Counted from the first letter of the stretch, positions 7,654-16,753 are shown. The stretch: 64,000 nt of DNA from Puniceibacterium sp. IMCC21224 (GCF_001038505.1 NZ_LDPY01000001.1:3906001-3970000); one strand, 5' to 3'. Translations and numbers: made by a program. Notes: generated by a model not told the origin, from the sequence alone.

Positions 7654-8640
7654 TTACTCCGCCGGTTTCACGGCAGCAGGAACCTCGATACCTTTTTCTT
7701 CGAAGTACCGGATCGCGCCCGGATGGTAGGGCATCACCGAATTCATCGAGACGTTCTCGAGCAGCGTTTCCTTTGCCGCGCCATGCGTGGCCAGCAGGGC
7801 ACCATGGTTTTCGAAGATCGCCTTGGTAATCTCGTAGGCGAGGCTCTCGGGCATGTCCTGTGACGCAAAGGCGATGTTCCACATGCCGAGAGTTTTCACT
7901 GGCACGCTGATCGAGGAATAGGTCTCGGCAGGGATTTCCATGATCTGTGCATAGGGCACGCGTTCCTGGAGCACCGCAAGCTCGTCATCGCTTAGCCCAA
8001 AGATGACGGAAGGTTGCAGTGCCTCGAGCTCCGAGAAGGCGGACATGGGCAGACCCGCGGCAGTCGCGACCGCATCCAGACGGCCATCGGCCAGCTGCGA
8101 GGTTTGGTCGCCGATGGGACCGTTCTGCACTTCGACATTCAGGCCAAGCGCTTCGAACCAGCGCTCCCAGTACGTGCCGCCCGTGCCACCCTTGGGACCC
8201 GTGCCGACGGTCTTGCCGTCGAAATCCGAAACCTTTACGATCCCCGACCTCTGAAGCGATGCGGCCTGGAACGGGGTGACGTACATCGGGAACAGCGCCC
8301 GCACGTCCTCATACTTGGTGCCGGGGTCCATTTCCATCTCCCCCTGGATCGCCTCGTAGGCCGGTCCAAGCGTGGTCAGGCCCACATCGACCCGCTTCTT
8401 GTTGACCAGCACAAGGTTCTGCAGCGGACCCTGCGTCTGCTGGGTCGATGCGGGAACCCCGAGCGCGTTCGAGATGACGCTGGCCACACCCTGTCCGTAG
8501 ACAGCATATGTCCCGCCAGGCGACGCTGTGGCGACAACGATGTTGCCGGGCCAGTCACTGCGGTCGGCGTCTTGGGCAAAGGCGGTGGTGCCTGCCATCA
8601 GTGCGGCCAGTGACAGGCCGATAAGGTTTCTGCGTTTCAT
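7654..8640 (-). CDS. TAXI-family TRAP transporter solute-binding protein
   Basis: A 328-residue periplasmic protein with a Sec signal (MKRRNLIGLSLAALMAG, cleavage likely after AFA near residue 23). The mature part has TAXI-family features: VATASPGGTYAVYGQGVA near the start, then KTVGTGPKGGTGGTYWER and DGRLDAVATAAGLP. It delivers a carboxylate-type ligand to the TRAP permease encoded just upstream. The ATG at 8638-8640 was chosen because a GGGAGG ribosome site precedes it and the signal peptide begins there; the frame stays open well upstream but that sequence lies inside the permease gene. TAXI proteins normally pair with fused permeases, as here. Confidence 0.9.
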   Translation of the reverse strand: MKRRNLIGLSLAALMAGTTAFAQDADRSDWPGNIVVATASPGGTYAVYGQGVASVISNALGVPASTQQTQGPLQNLVLVNKKRVDVGLTTLGPAYEAIQGEMEMDPGTKYEDVRALFPMYVTPFQAASLQRSGIVKVSDFDGKTVGTGPKGGTGGTYWERWFEALGLNVEVQNGPIGDQTSQLADGRLDAVATAAGLPMSAFSELEALQPSVIFGLSDDELAVLQERVPYAQIMEIPAETYSSISVPVKTLGMWNIAFASQDMPESLAYEITKAIFENHGALLATHGAAKETLLENVSMNSVMPYHPGAIRYFEEKGIEVPAAVKPAE

Positions 8641-8660
8641 GGATAGCCTCCCTTTGGATT

Positions 8661-10778
8661 TCAAACAGTCTTGATCCCGCGCCCCGTCCGGCCCGTCTGG
8701 ACCAGCCTGAGAGCGATGAGCGCCGCGCCGATGGCGACACCCGCGAGGTCGGTGTAGATATCGCCGGCGATAAGCAGCAGCGAGGTCACGCCGAAGCCGA
8801 TGCGCCAGAGCGGACCCAAAGCGCCAGCGAACCAGCCGCCGCTGGCGGTGGCAAGCGCCCACACGCCCAGTGCGGCAGTGGCTGTCGTGCGCGCGATTTC
8901 CCAGACGGACCCCTCCATCAGGACCCCTTGGTTGTGGATGAAGAGGAACGGCACGATGAAGGCGGCCAGCCCGTATTTCACTGCCTTGAAGGACGTCTTC
9001 CAGGGATCCCCCCCCGCCAGTGCGGCGCCCGCGAATGCCGAGAGGGCAATCGGGGGCGTGATGGTCGAAATCACCGCATAGTAAAAGATGAATAGATGCA
9101 CGGGCAGGACGTCCAGCCCGATCCGCTGCAGGGACGGGGCGACCACGGATGCCGCGATGGCATAGGCCGCGGTGGTCGGCATGCCCATGCCCAAGATGAG
9201 CGAGATCACCATGGCAAAGATAAGGGCTAGGAATTCGCTCTGCCCCGCAACACCGAGAAGCATGGCCGAGAACCGTCCACCGAGGCCAGTCAGTCCGATG
9301 ACGCCAACGACGATCCCGGCGCATGCGCAGACGGCGGCCAGTTGCAGACATTGCCGCGCGCCGATGCTGAAAGCCTCGAGGATGTCGCTCACGGTTCCGC
9401 GCATCGCGCCGGTGAAACCCTTAACGCGCGCGGCCAGGGCCGCCCCGGCCAGCGCCACGCACCCCGCCCCCATCGCGATGCTGCCATGGGTGTTCGCGGA
9501 CAGATACGGCGCCGCCAGGATGGTGATGAGCACCGTGGCGACCGGCACCGCCAGCAGCCGGCTGTCCAGCCCGATGCGTTGCTGCAGCATCACGAGAACC
9601 GCGATAGCGATCCCCCAGGATCCGGCGGAAATGATCGAGAACCCGGCGAACAGGAAGATGATCAGCAAGGCGAGCGGCGCTAGCATGAAAGCGTCCTTGG
9701 CCATCGGCCTCAGCTCGGGCAGTTCTGAGCTCGGCAAGCCCTCGATCCCCTCCTTGCGCGCCTCGAGGTCGATTTGGATGTAGACCGCGAAGTAATAGAG
9801 CAGGCAGGGGATCAAAGCCGCCACGATGATCTCGGTATAGGGAATGCCAGTGATCTCGGCCATGATGAACGCGCCCGCACCCATGATCGGTGGCGTCAGT
9901 TGCCCCCCGGTAGATGCTGCAGCTTCGATCCCGCCCGCACTCGTGGGTTTGTATCCGACGCGCTTCATGACGGGGATGGTGAAGGTCCCCGACGCAACCA
10001 CGTTCGCCACGCCGCTGCCCGAGATCATGCCGAACAGGATCGAACCGAACAGCGATACCTTCGCCGGCCCGCCCCGCATGCGCCCGAAACAGGCGAAGGC
10101 CAGGTTCATGAAAAAGTCACCTACCTTCGAGACCTGGAGGAAAGCCGCGAACAGGACGAAAAGCACGATGTACTTCGCCGCCGCCGCGGTGGCGATCCCG
10201 AATACCCCCTCCATCGAATAGACGAAGGTTGAGAATTCATCGACGCCGAATCCCCGGTGATACAGAACACCCGGCAGCCATGGCCCCACAAAGCCGTAGA
10301 CGATGAAAATGCCCGCCAGCACCGGCAAGGCCAGTCCCGCCGTTCGCCGAGTGAACTCTATGATCACGATAATTCCGGCGAGGGCCGCCGCCACGTCTCC
10401 CGTGGTCGGCAAGACCCCGGTGCGGACGATCAGTTCGTCGAGGTTCCACCAGATATAGAACGACGCAAAAATCGCCAGACCCGAGAGCAGGAAATCAAAG
10501 GCCGGCACCCTTTCTCCGCCTTTGCCGAAAGGCGCATAAAGTGCGAATGCGATGACGGCCGCGATGTTTACGTGCAGGACACGAAACACCCAGGCATCAA
10601 GCTGGACGAAGTTCAGGACGACAAGGTGAAAGACCGAATAGAGTACGCACAGCGCCGTCACCATGGCTGCCTGCCAGCCGAGGAGATCCCGGACCTTCGA
10701 ACCGAAGTCGAAGCTTTCGGCATCCTTTGAGGCGCTATCGACGACAGTATCTGTCCGCACCGATTTTTGCTCGGCCAT
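8661..10778 (-). CDS. TRAP transporter fused permease (4TM/12TM)
   Basis: A 705-residue hydrophobic protein carrying the small DctQ-like four-helix domain (about residues 35-170) fused to the large DctM-like domain. Family motifs include SGSGVANVVASGTFTIP, AAASTGGQLTPPIMGAGAFIMAE and, in the second repeat, LGMGMPTTAAYAIAA and ISTITPPIALSAFAGAALAGGD. It imports the ligand captured by the TAXI protein using the Na+/H+ gradient. The ATG at 10776-10778 follows a GGGAGGG site; an in-frame ATG farther upstream lies within the candidate operator region and is less likely. It is the first gene of the five-gene minus-strand operon. Confidence 0.92.
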   Translation of the reverse strand: MAEQKSVRTDTVVDSASKDAESFDFGSKVRDLLGWQAAMVTALCVLYSVFHLVVLNFVQLDAWVFRVLHVNIAAVIAFALYAPFGKGGERVPAFDFLLSGLAIFASFYIWWNLDELIVRTGVLPTTGDVAAALAGIIVIIEFTRRTAGLALPVLAGIFIVYGFVGPWLPGVLYHRGFGVDEFSTFVYSMEGVFGIATAAAAKYIVLFVLFAAFLQVSKVGDFFMNLAFACFGRMRGGPAKVSLFGSILFGMISGSGVANVVASGTFTIPVMKRVGYKPTSAGGIEAAASTGGQLTPPIMGAGAFIMAEITGIPYTEIIVAALIPCLLYYFAVYIQIDLEARKEGIEGLPSSELPELRPMAKDAFMLAPLALLIIFLFAGFSIISAGSWGIAIAVLVMLQQRIGLDSRLLAVPVATVLITILAAPYLSANTHGSIAMGAGCVALAGAALAARVKGFTGAMRGTVSDILEAFSIGARQCLQLAAVCACAGIVVGVIGLTGLGGRFSAMLLGVAGQSEFLALIFAMVISLILGMGMPTTAAYAIAASVVAPSLQRIGLDVLPVHLFIFYYAVISTITPPIALSAFAGAALAGGDPWKTSFKAVKYGLAAFIVPFLFIHNQGVLMEGSVWEIARTTATAALGVWALATASGGWFAGALGPLWRIGFGVTSLLLIAGDIYTDLAGVAIGAALIALRLVQTGRTGRGIKTV

Positions 10779-10815
10779 CGACCTTTCCCTCCCTCTTCGC
10801 ATGTCTCGACAATAC

Positions 10816-10845
10816 ATGTCCGGACATACTAACTTGTCCGGACAT
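10816..10845. promoter_or_regulatory. Twin palindromic operator between TRAP operon and GntR gene
   Basis: Two copies of the perfect palindrome TGTCCGGACA lie at 10817-10826 and 10835-10844, centres 18 bp apart. They are part of a 15-bp direct repeat, TGTCCGGACATACTA; the first copy extends to the 12-bp palindrome ATGTCCGGACAT. They sit in the 112-bp gap between the divergently transcribed permease and regulator genes. Dyad sites in such gaps are the usual operators of GntR/HutC repressors, so this is the likely autoregulatory and operon operator. The assignment to this regulator is inferred from position. Confidence 0.75.
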
Positions 10846-10890
10846 ACTATGGGTCTGGAATTGAGTCAAGTCTCGGGGTAAGGAGCTTCA

Positions 10891-11607
10891 ATGTCTCGTC
10901 AACCGATCTATTCCGTCCTCGCCGATGAACTGGTACGCGACATCGGCGCGGGCCGTTATCCGCTTGGATCGTTACTACCGCCGGAAATGGAGATGGCCGA
11001 GGAACGCGGACTTTCCCGCGCCACCGTCCGTGCCGCCCTCGGACGGCTGGTACAACTGGGGCTGGTGACGCGGCATAAGGGTGTGGGGACTCGAATCGCG
11101 GCTGTCCAGCCCGGAAGCTACAACCCCTCGACCACCTCAATCGAGGAATTGGCACATTTCGGAGCGGCCACCCACCGCACGTTGCTCGATATCGACGAGG
11201 TGACACTCGACCTGGACCTTGCAAAGCGCCTCGGCGTTCAGGCAGGCAGCCGATGGTTTCGGGTCCGTACACTGCGGTCGGATATAAAGACCGAAGCCTT
11301 ACCAATCTGTTTCACCGAAAATTACGTGGACATCGAACTGTCGGACGTCATCCACGATATCGGCGACTACTCGGAACTGATCGCGACCCGGATCGCCAGC
11401 CGCTACGGACGGGTCGTCGACGAGGTACGCCAAGTCATCCGGCCGCGCGTACTGGACCCCGAACTATGCGACCTGCTGCGTACCGCCCCGAACGAACTGG
11501 CGCTCGAGATCCGCCGCCAATATTGTTCAGCGGGGCGGCTGATCTACGTCAGCCTAAGTCAGCATCCTGCGGACAGGTTCGAATACCACATGTCCCTTCA
11601 CCGATAA
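10891..11607 (+). CDS. GntR/HutC-family transcriptional regulator
   Basis: A 238-residue protein with an N-terminal winged helix (about residues 5-70: VLADELVRDIGAGRYPLGSLLPPEMEMAE, then LSRATVRAALGRLVQLGLVTRHKGVGTRI in two adjoining blocks) and a C-terminal UTRA ligand-binding domain (about 85-236). Such proteins usually repress a neighbouring catabolic operon until a small metabolite binds the UTRA domain. It is divergent from the TRAP/lyase/dehydratase operon and separated from it by the twin palindrome at 10817-10844. The ATG at 10891 follows GGAGCTTCA. The ligand is presumably the transported acid or an intermediate. Confidence 0.9.
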   Translation: MSRQPIYSVLADELVRDIGAGRYPLGSLLPPEMEMAEERGLSRATVRAALGRLVQLGLVTRHKGVGTRIAAVQPGSYNPSTTSIEELAHFGAATHRTLLDIDEVTLDLDLAKRLGVQAGSRWFRVRTLRSDIKTEALPICFTENYVDIELSDVIHDIGDYSELIATRIASRYGRVVDEVRQVIRPRVLDPELCDLLRTAPNELALEIRRQYCSAGRLIYVSLSQHPADRFEYHMSLHR

Positions 11608-11913
11608 CGCAGAGCAGCGACTCCGGCCTTCGAGAGCGGCCCATCTGCCGGATCCGCTGAACCAAGGGTCCAACCATGCCTCTAAGACCAACATGAAGCT
11701 CCCCCACCAATCACGTATCTGCATGCCCGCCTTGCCGTGTTGAATGCGATGGACGGTCACGTCGACCTTCAGGCGGCAAAGTTCCCACTTGTTTAGTTCG
11801 GCTTGAACAACTGCCATGTAGCTGAATCACCGAGATAAATCGGATATTTTTCCGGCTTCGAACTGCAGGAATCCGTAGAATCCAATTGAACAGGCTGCAG
11901 TTTGGATCCTGCC
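11608..11913. other. Intergenic tract ahead of decayed IS5 transposase
   Basis: This 306-bp stretch has no credible gene. Its right part is probably the left end of the dead IS5-type element. TTGAACAAC at about 11802-11810 recurs in inverted orientation (GTTGTTCAA) just past the transposase remnant near 12858-12866, which may be a trace of terminal repeats; the match is too short to define element ends. Confidence 0.35.
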
Positions 11914-12855
11914 ATGAAGCACCGCTCGCGTCCTGAGGAACAGGATGATCTCCTCCGCCCCCGATTGGTCGACATGATCGACATGCGCCACGAGCTTGTA
12001 AAGCTGGCAGACTTGATCGACTGGGAGGTCTTCGAACGGGAGTGGGCTGGTTTCTTCCCGTCGGCGACAGGGCGGCCTGCGACGCCGCCACGGTTGGTGG
12101 CGCCTCATGTATCTGCAGCATGCCTATCGGCTCTCGGACGAGGCCGTGATCGCCCGCTGGGTGGACTCCCCGTATGTCCAGCATTTCACAGGCGAGACGT
12201 TCTTCCAGCATCAGCCGCCGATTCATCCGTCCTCGCTCAGCCGCTGGCGTGATCGCATCGGCGAAGAGGGCGCGGAGTGGCTGCTGACCAAAACGATTCA
12301 AGCGGGCCGGTCTGTCGGTATCATCGACGACGACAGCCTGGCGCGCGTCTCCGTCGACACCACCGTGATGGAAAAGAATATCGCGTATCCAACCCCCTCC
12401 CGGCAGCATCCTGCGGATGCGCCTGCCGGGCAATGGACGCCCGGCTCTACGAGAAGGCGCGGGTGAAGTTGGTCGCGCTGGCAAAGGACCTCGCCGCCCG
12501 GACCTCGCCGTCGTGGACCGCGGCTACCGTGGACACGGTGTCGGAACAACCTGTGTTGATCTCCGGAATGCGTCGCGGGCTGACGGATGGGCTGAAAGCG
12601 CAGCTCCGAAGGCGCAGTGCGATCGAGCCGGAGATCGGCCACATGAAGACCGATGGCCGCCTCGCGCGCTGCCCTCTCAAAGGGACCAAGGGCGATGCGC
12701 TCTTCGCTGTCCTGTGCGGCTGCGGGCACAACATCCGCAAGATCCTGGCCCGCCTGAGGGCCCTTTTGGTCCTGTTGTTCGAGGGCCTGTCACGGGCGCC
12801 GCGCGCGATCAACGCCTTCACCGTCCGATCAATAGCACTGCAAATCGCCGCGTAG
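11914..12855 (+). pseudogene. IS5-family transposase, multiply disrupted
   Basis: Recognisable IS5-type transposase blocks occur in order but in several frames: MKHRSRPEEQDDLLRPRL from the ATG at 11914, then YLQHAYRLSDEAVIARWV, SLSRWRDRIGEEG and SVDTTVMEKNIAYPT in another frame, then DARLYEKARVKLVALAKDL, a remnant of RPDLAVVDRGYRG, and finally RRSAIEPEIGHMKTDGRLA and LCGCGHNIRKILA. I infer a single-base loss near 12100, a 41-bp palindromic insertion at about 12395-12435, a large internal deletion near 12500 and another shift near 12545. The element cannot make transposase. It separates the tartrate island from the ectoine operon. Confidence 0.85.
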
Positions 12856-12902
12856 GTGTTGTTCAACGTCGACGGATTACGTTCAGCGCTGTCAAATCAG
12901 CC

Positions 12903-13054
12903 CGGCTTTATTTCTTAGCCTAACTTAGCAAAATTTTCACTAAATTTACCTAAAGGCGGAACCAAGCCGCCGTTCATGCGCTGTAGCATTGATGGTTGAA
13001 ATTTCACAGACTTTAACTTACTTAGTCAATCGAAGCAAAAAGAGTTGAGAACCT
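12903..13054 (+). promoter_or_regulatory. ect operon promoter region
   Basis: This AT-rich stretch precedes ectA. It holds repeated TTAG/CTAA half-sites between about 12914 and 12954, including ACTTAGCAAAATTTTCACT at 12923-12941, and a plausible sigma-70-like pair TTGAAA (12996-13001) and TACTTA (13019-13024) with 17-bp spacing. Expression of ectABC usually responds to salt. No ectR regulator gene lies beside the operon in this window. The -35/-10 pair is by eye only. Confidence 0.4.
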
Positions 13055-13588
13055 ATGCCGAAAGACAGTGACACCACCCGAACCCGCATGCCCCGCCTGC
13101 GCAAACCTGACGCGACGGACGGGGCCGCAATCTGGGAGCTGGTGAAAGCCTGCAAGCCGCTCGACGAAAATTCGATCTATTGCAATCTGGTCCAGGCCGA
13201 TCATTTTCGCGAAACCTGCGTGGTGGCCGAAATGAACGACGAGGTCGTGGGCTGGATTTCCGGCCATATGATTCCCGACCGCAACGAACTGTTCGTCTGG
13301 CAGGTCGCGGTCAGCCCCAAGGCGCGCGGCTTAGGTCTGGGCAAGAAGATGCTGATCGAGCTGATCGAACGCGATGCCTGTGATGACGCGACCCGGCTCA
13401 AAACGACGATCACCAAAGACAATGACGCCTCCTGGGCGCTCTTTCGCGGCTTTGCCCGCGCCATCGGTGGCGCGTTGAATGACAAGCCGTATTTCGAGCG
13501 CGAGGCGCATTTCGAAGGTCGTCATGACACCGAACACATGGTGACGATTGCGCTGCCCGAGACCTATGCATTGGTGCGCGCAGCCTGA
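13055..13588 (+). CDS. ectA: L-2,4-diaminobutyrate acetyltransferase EctA
   Basis: A 177-residue GNAT-fold acetyltransferase with the EctA motifs LRKPDATDGAAIWELV near the start, the LDENSIYCNL substrate region and the acetyl-CoA loop SPKARGLGLGKKML (about 89-102). It acetylates diaminobutyrate at N-gamma to give N-gamma-acetyl-diaminobutyrate, the second step of ectoine synthesis from aspartate semialdehyde. It is first in ectABC-ask, with ectB starting 46 bp after its stop. Length and order match the family. Confidence 0.95.
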   Translation: MPKDSDTTRTRMPRLRKPDATDGAAIWELVKACKPLDENSIYCNLVQADHFRETCVVAEMNDEVVGWISGHMIPDRNELFVWQVAVSPKARGLGLGKKMLIELIERDACDDATRLKTTITKDNDASWALFRGFARAIGGALNDKPYFEREAHFEGRHDTEHMVTIALPETYALVRAA

Positions 13589-13634
13589 TCCCGGCCTGAT
13601 TCCAACACAAATTTTATCCCTGAAAGGATGTTTC

Positions 13635-14927
13635 ATGCACAAGGACATGAGCGAACCCCGCGCGATCTTTGACCGCCGTGAGAGCGAAGCACGTTCCTAT
13701 TGCCGCGGCATGCCCGCGATCTTTGCCACTGCCAGCGGTTCCGAGCTGACCGATAAAAACGGTCGGACATGGATCGATTTCCTGGCCGGCTGTTCTTCGT
13801 TGAACTACGGCCACAACGACCCGGATATGAAGGCGGCGCTGATCGCGCATATTTCCGGCGACGGAATTGCCCACGGGCTTGACCTGCACACCGAAACCAA
13901 AGCGGATTTCCTCGCTGCGTTCGAACAGCATATCCTCGCGCCGCGCGACATGGACCACAAGGTGATGTTCACCGGGCCAACGGGGGCCAATGCCGTCGAG
14001 GCGGCGATGAAAATCGCCCGCCGTGTGACCGGACGTACAAATATCATCGCCTTCACCAACGGATTTCATGGTGTGACGACGGGCGCGCTGGCCGCGACCG
14101 GCAACGGCTATCACCGCGGTGGCGCGGGTATGGCATTGGGGGGCGTCACGCGGATGCCCTATGACGGGTATTTCGCCGGATCAACCGACACCGCCGACTT
14201 TCTCGAAGCGATGCTGGACGACAAGTCGAGCGGCATCGACGCACCCGCCGCGATTATCCTTGAGACGCTACAAGGCGAAGGCGGCCTGAACGTGGCTAGC
14301 CCGGAATGGGTCCGGCGGATCGCTGAACTGGCGAAAACGCACGGCGCGCTTTTGATCATCGACGACATCCAGGCCGGTTGCGGTCGCTGCGGTACTTTCT
14401 TCTCGTTCGAGGAAATGGGCGTGAAACCGGATATCGTGACCATGGCCAAATCGCTTTCGGGTTTTGGCTTGCCGATGGCAATGCTGCTGGTGCGCCCGGA
14501 ACATGACGTGCTTGGCCCGGCCGAGCATAACGGCACCTTCCGCGGCAACACCCATGCCTTTGTAACTGCCAGGGTGGCGATCGAAAAATTCTGGTCCGAT
14601 GACCGTTTCCAAAAGGAGCTGGCCGAAAAATCTGGCTTGATCCACGATGCCCTGGCAGAACTGGCCGCCATGGTACCCGGTGCGACACTCAAGGGTCGCG
14701 GCCTGATGCAGGGCGTCGATGTCGGCTCGGGCGAGCTTGCCTCTGATATCTGCGCCCGTGCTTATGAAAAAGGGCTGGTGATCGAAACCTCGGGCAACGA
14801 GGATCAGGTGGTCAAGGTACTGGCGCCACTGACGACGCCAAAGAATACCCTTCGCAAGGGGTTCAATATCCTGCTTGATGCTACGCGTGACGCGCTCAGC
14901 CAACCGGCAACGATTGCGGCGGAGTAA
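13635..14927 (+). CDS. ectB: Diaminobutyrate-2-oxoglutarate transaminase EctB
   Basis: A 430-residue class III PLP aminotransferase. PLP-site features are visible: [16 protein letters not shown] (about 114-129), the [11 protein letters not shown] aspartate region (about 241-251) and the Schiff-base lysine K272 in [12 protein letters not shown]. It converts L-aspartate-beta-semialdehyde to 2,4-diaminobutyrate with glutamate as donor, the first committed ectoine step. The ATG at 13635 is preceded by GAAAGGA; the frame is open farther upstream but that stretch overlaps ectA. Confidence 0.96.
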   Translation: MHKDMSEPRAIFDRRESEARSYCRGMPAIFATASGSELTDKNGRTWIDFLAGCSSLNYGHNDPDMKAALIAHISGDGIAHGLDLHTETKADFLAAFEQHILAPRDMDHKVMFTGPTGANAVEAAMKIARRVTGRTNIIAFTNGFHGVTTGALAATGNGYHRGGAGMALGGVTRMPYDGYFAGSTDTADFLEAMLDDKSSGIDAPAAIILETLQGEGGLNVASPEWVRRIAELAKTHGALLIIDDIQAGCGRCGTFFSFEEMGVKPDIVTMAKSLSGFGLPMAMLLVRPEHDVLGPAEHNGTFRGNTHAFVTARVAIEKFWSDDRFQKELAEKSGLIHDALAELAAMVPGATLKGRGLMQGVDVGSGELASDICARAYEKGLVIETSGNEDQVVKVLAPLTTPKNTLRKGFNILLDATRDALSQPATIAAE

Positions 14928-14932
14928 CGGAC

Positions 14933-15328
14933 ATGATCGTAAGAGATTTGAACAAGATCCTCGACAAAGAACGTGACCGCGTGGTCTCGGATGCTCAGTG
15001 GACAAGTGCGCGGTTGCTGCTGGCCGATGACAAGATGGGATTTTCGTTCCACATCACCTTTCTTAAGGCAGGGTCCGAACACACGTTCGAATACAAGAAC
15101 CACTTTGAAAGCGTCTATTGCATGCAGGGCACCGGGTCGATCACCGATCTGGCCACCGGGGAAACCCACAAGATCGTGCCAGGCGTGATGTATGCGCTGG
15201 ACAAGCACGACCGCCACACCCTGCGCGCCGACGAGGAACTGGTTATGGCATGTTGCTTTAACCCGCCCGTCACCGGCACCGAGGTCCACCGCGAAGACGG
15301 CTCCTACGCGGCACCCGAGGAGGTCTGA
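14933..15328 (+). CDS. ectC: Ectoine synthase EctC
   Basis: A 131-residue cupin that cyclises N-gamma-acetyl-diaminobutyrate to ectoine. It begins [18 protein letters not shown], has the cupin core [17 protein letters not shown] and [13 protein letters not shown], and ends with the customary [11 protein letters not shown]. By position against characterised EctC, E59, Y87 and H95 are the likely iron ligands. It follows ectB by 5 bp and is immediately followed by the aspartokinase start codon, consistent with one polycistron. No hydroxylase gene (ectD) follows. Confidence 0.96.
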   Translation: MIVRDLNKILDKERDRVVSDAQWTSARLLLADDKMGFSFHITFLKAGSEHTFEYKNHFESVYCMQGTGSITDLATGETHKIVPGVMYALDKHDRHTLRADEELVMACCFNPPVTGTEVHREDGSYAAPEEV

Positions 15329-16753
15329 TTGACCCACACAGTCGAAAAGATCGGCGGGACATCAATGTCCCGCATCAATGAGTTGCGCGATACGCTGTTC
15401 ATTGGCGAACGGCAGGAAAACGACCTGTACGGGCGTGTGTTCATCGTGTCCGCGTTCGCCGGGATCACCAACCTGCTTCTGGAACACAAGAAGTCCGGTG
15501 AGCCCGGCGTCTACGCGCTCTTTTCCAATGACGACTCCAATCACAGCTGGCACGACAAACTCGATCGCGTCGCGCAGGCAATGAAATCTGCGCACGCGGA
15601 CATTCTTGGGCATCGTGGCGACATCCGGCAGGCCGACGCCTTTGTCGACGAGCGTGTGGATGGCGCCCGCAATTGCCTGATAGACTTGCAACGCCTGTGT
15701 TCTTACGGCCATTTTCGCCTGTCCGAGCACATGGGCCACACGCGCGAGTTGCTGTCCGGCCTGGGCGAGGCGCATTCCGCCTTCGTCACCACTCTGCTGC
15801 TGCAGCGCAGCGGCCTGAATGCCCGATTTGTCGATCTTTCAGGCTGGCGCGACGAAGATGTCCTGTCTCTTGACGAACGGATTCTGCAAGCGTTCGAGGA
15901 CGTCAACCCGCAGACGGAAATGCCCATCGTCACAGGCTATGCCCAATGTCAGGAAGGTCTGATGGGCGAATATGACCGTGGCTATTCCGAGGTGACGTTC
16001 TCTCGTCTTGCTGCACTTACAGGTGCATCTGAAGCGATTATTCACAAGGAATTTCACCTGTCCTCGTGCGATCCGAAACTGGTCGGCCAAGCGGCAGTTA
16101 AAAAGCTGGGCCGGACCAACTATGACGTGGCTGACCAGCTTTCAAACATGGGGATGGAGGCCATCCATCCAAAAGCGGCCAAGACGCTCAGGCAGGCGGA
16201 CGTGCCGCTGCGGGTCACAAATGCATTCGAGCCGGGCGATCCCGGAACGCTGATTGACGACCAGCGCGCAGAAGAGCCGGCAGCCGAGATCGTCACCGGC
16301 CTCGACATTGTGACCCTGGAAGTGTTCGAGCAGGATATGGTTGGGGTAAAGGGGTACGATTCCGCAATCCTCGACGTTCTGACGCGCCACAACGTGCGGA
16401 TCGTTTCGAAAGTGTCTAACGCCAACACCATAACGCATTACCTTGATACCTCGCTAAAAGCGATGCGGCGGGTCGAAAAGGACATCGCGCGGCTTTATCC
16501 TGCGGCGGAAATTTCCACGCGCACCATGTCGATGGTGTCGGTTATCGGTCGCGATCTGGCAGGGTTGTCGGTGTTGTCGCGCGGATTGCGCGCCATTGCC
16601 GACGCCGGACACGAAGCCATCGGAGCGAGCCAGGGCCCGCGAAATGTGGATGTGCAATTTGTTGTCAACCGCGAGTCACTCGTGCCAACGATCAAAGCGT
16701 TGCATGCTGAATTGATTGAGCGCGCCCCAGCGTGCTTGTCGCGGGCCGCTTAG
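15329..16753 (+). CDS. ask: Ectoine-associated aspartokinase Ask_Ect
   Basis: A 474-residue aspartate kinase of the specialised type linked to ectABC, which feeds aspartyl phosphate into ectoine while escaping normal feedback control. It opens THTVEKIGGTSMSR (kinase phosphate loop), has an insert-rich N-terminal half typical of the Ask_Ect group, and C-terminal ACT domains (VKGYDSAILDVLTRHNV and later GPRNVDVQFVV). The start is TTG at 15329, directly after the ectC stop, chosen because a strong GAGGAGG site ends 5 bp before it and the kinase motif begins at once. A terminator follows at 16824-16849. Confidence 0.93.
   Translation: MTHTVEKIGGTSMSRINELRDTLFIGERQENDLYGRVFIVSAFAGITNLLLEHKKSGEPGVYALFSNDDSNHSWHDKLDRVAQAMKSAHADILGHRGDIRQADAFVDERVDGARNCLIDLQRLCSYGHFRLSEHMGHTRELLSGLGEAHSAFVTTLLLQRSGLNARFVDLSGWRDEDVLSLDERILQAFEDVNPQTEMPIVTGYAQCQEGLMGEYDRGYSEVTFSRLAALTGASEAIIHKEFHLSSCDPKLVGQAAVKKLGRTNYDVADQLSNMGMEAIHPKAAKTLRQADVPLRVTNAFEPGDPGTLIDDQRAEEPAAEIVTGLDIVTLEVFEQDMVGVKGYDSAILDVLTRHNVRIVSKVSNANTITHYLDTSLKAMRRVEKDIARLYPAAEISTRTMSMVSVIGRDLAGLSVLSRGLRAIADAGHEAIGASQGPRNVDVQFVVNRESLVPTIKALHAELIERAPACLSRAA

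Noticed and set aside
11800..12870. Complete IS5 element with terminal repeats
   Set aside because: Only a 9-bp inverted match (TTGAACAAC) flanks the remnant, too short to define ends; the transposase is multiply broken.
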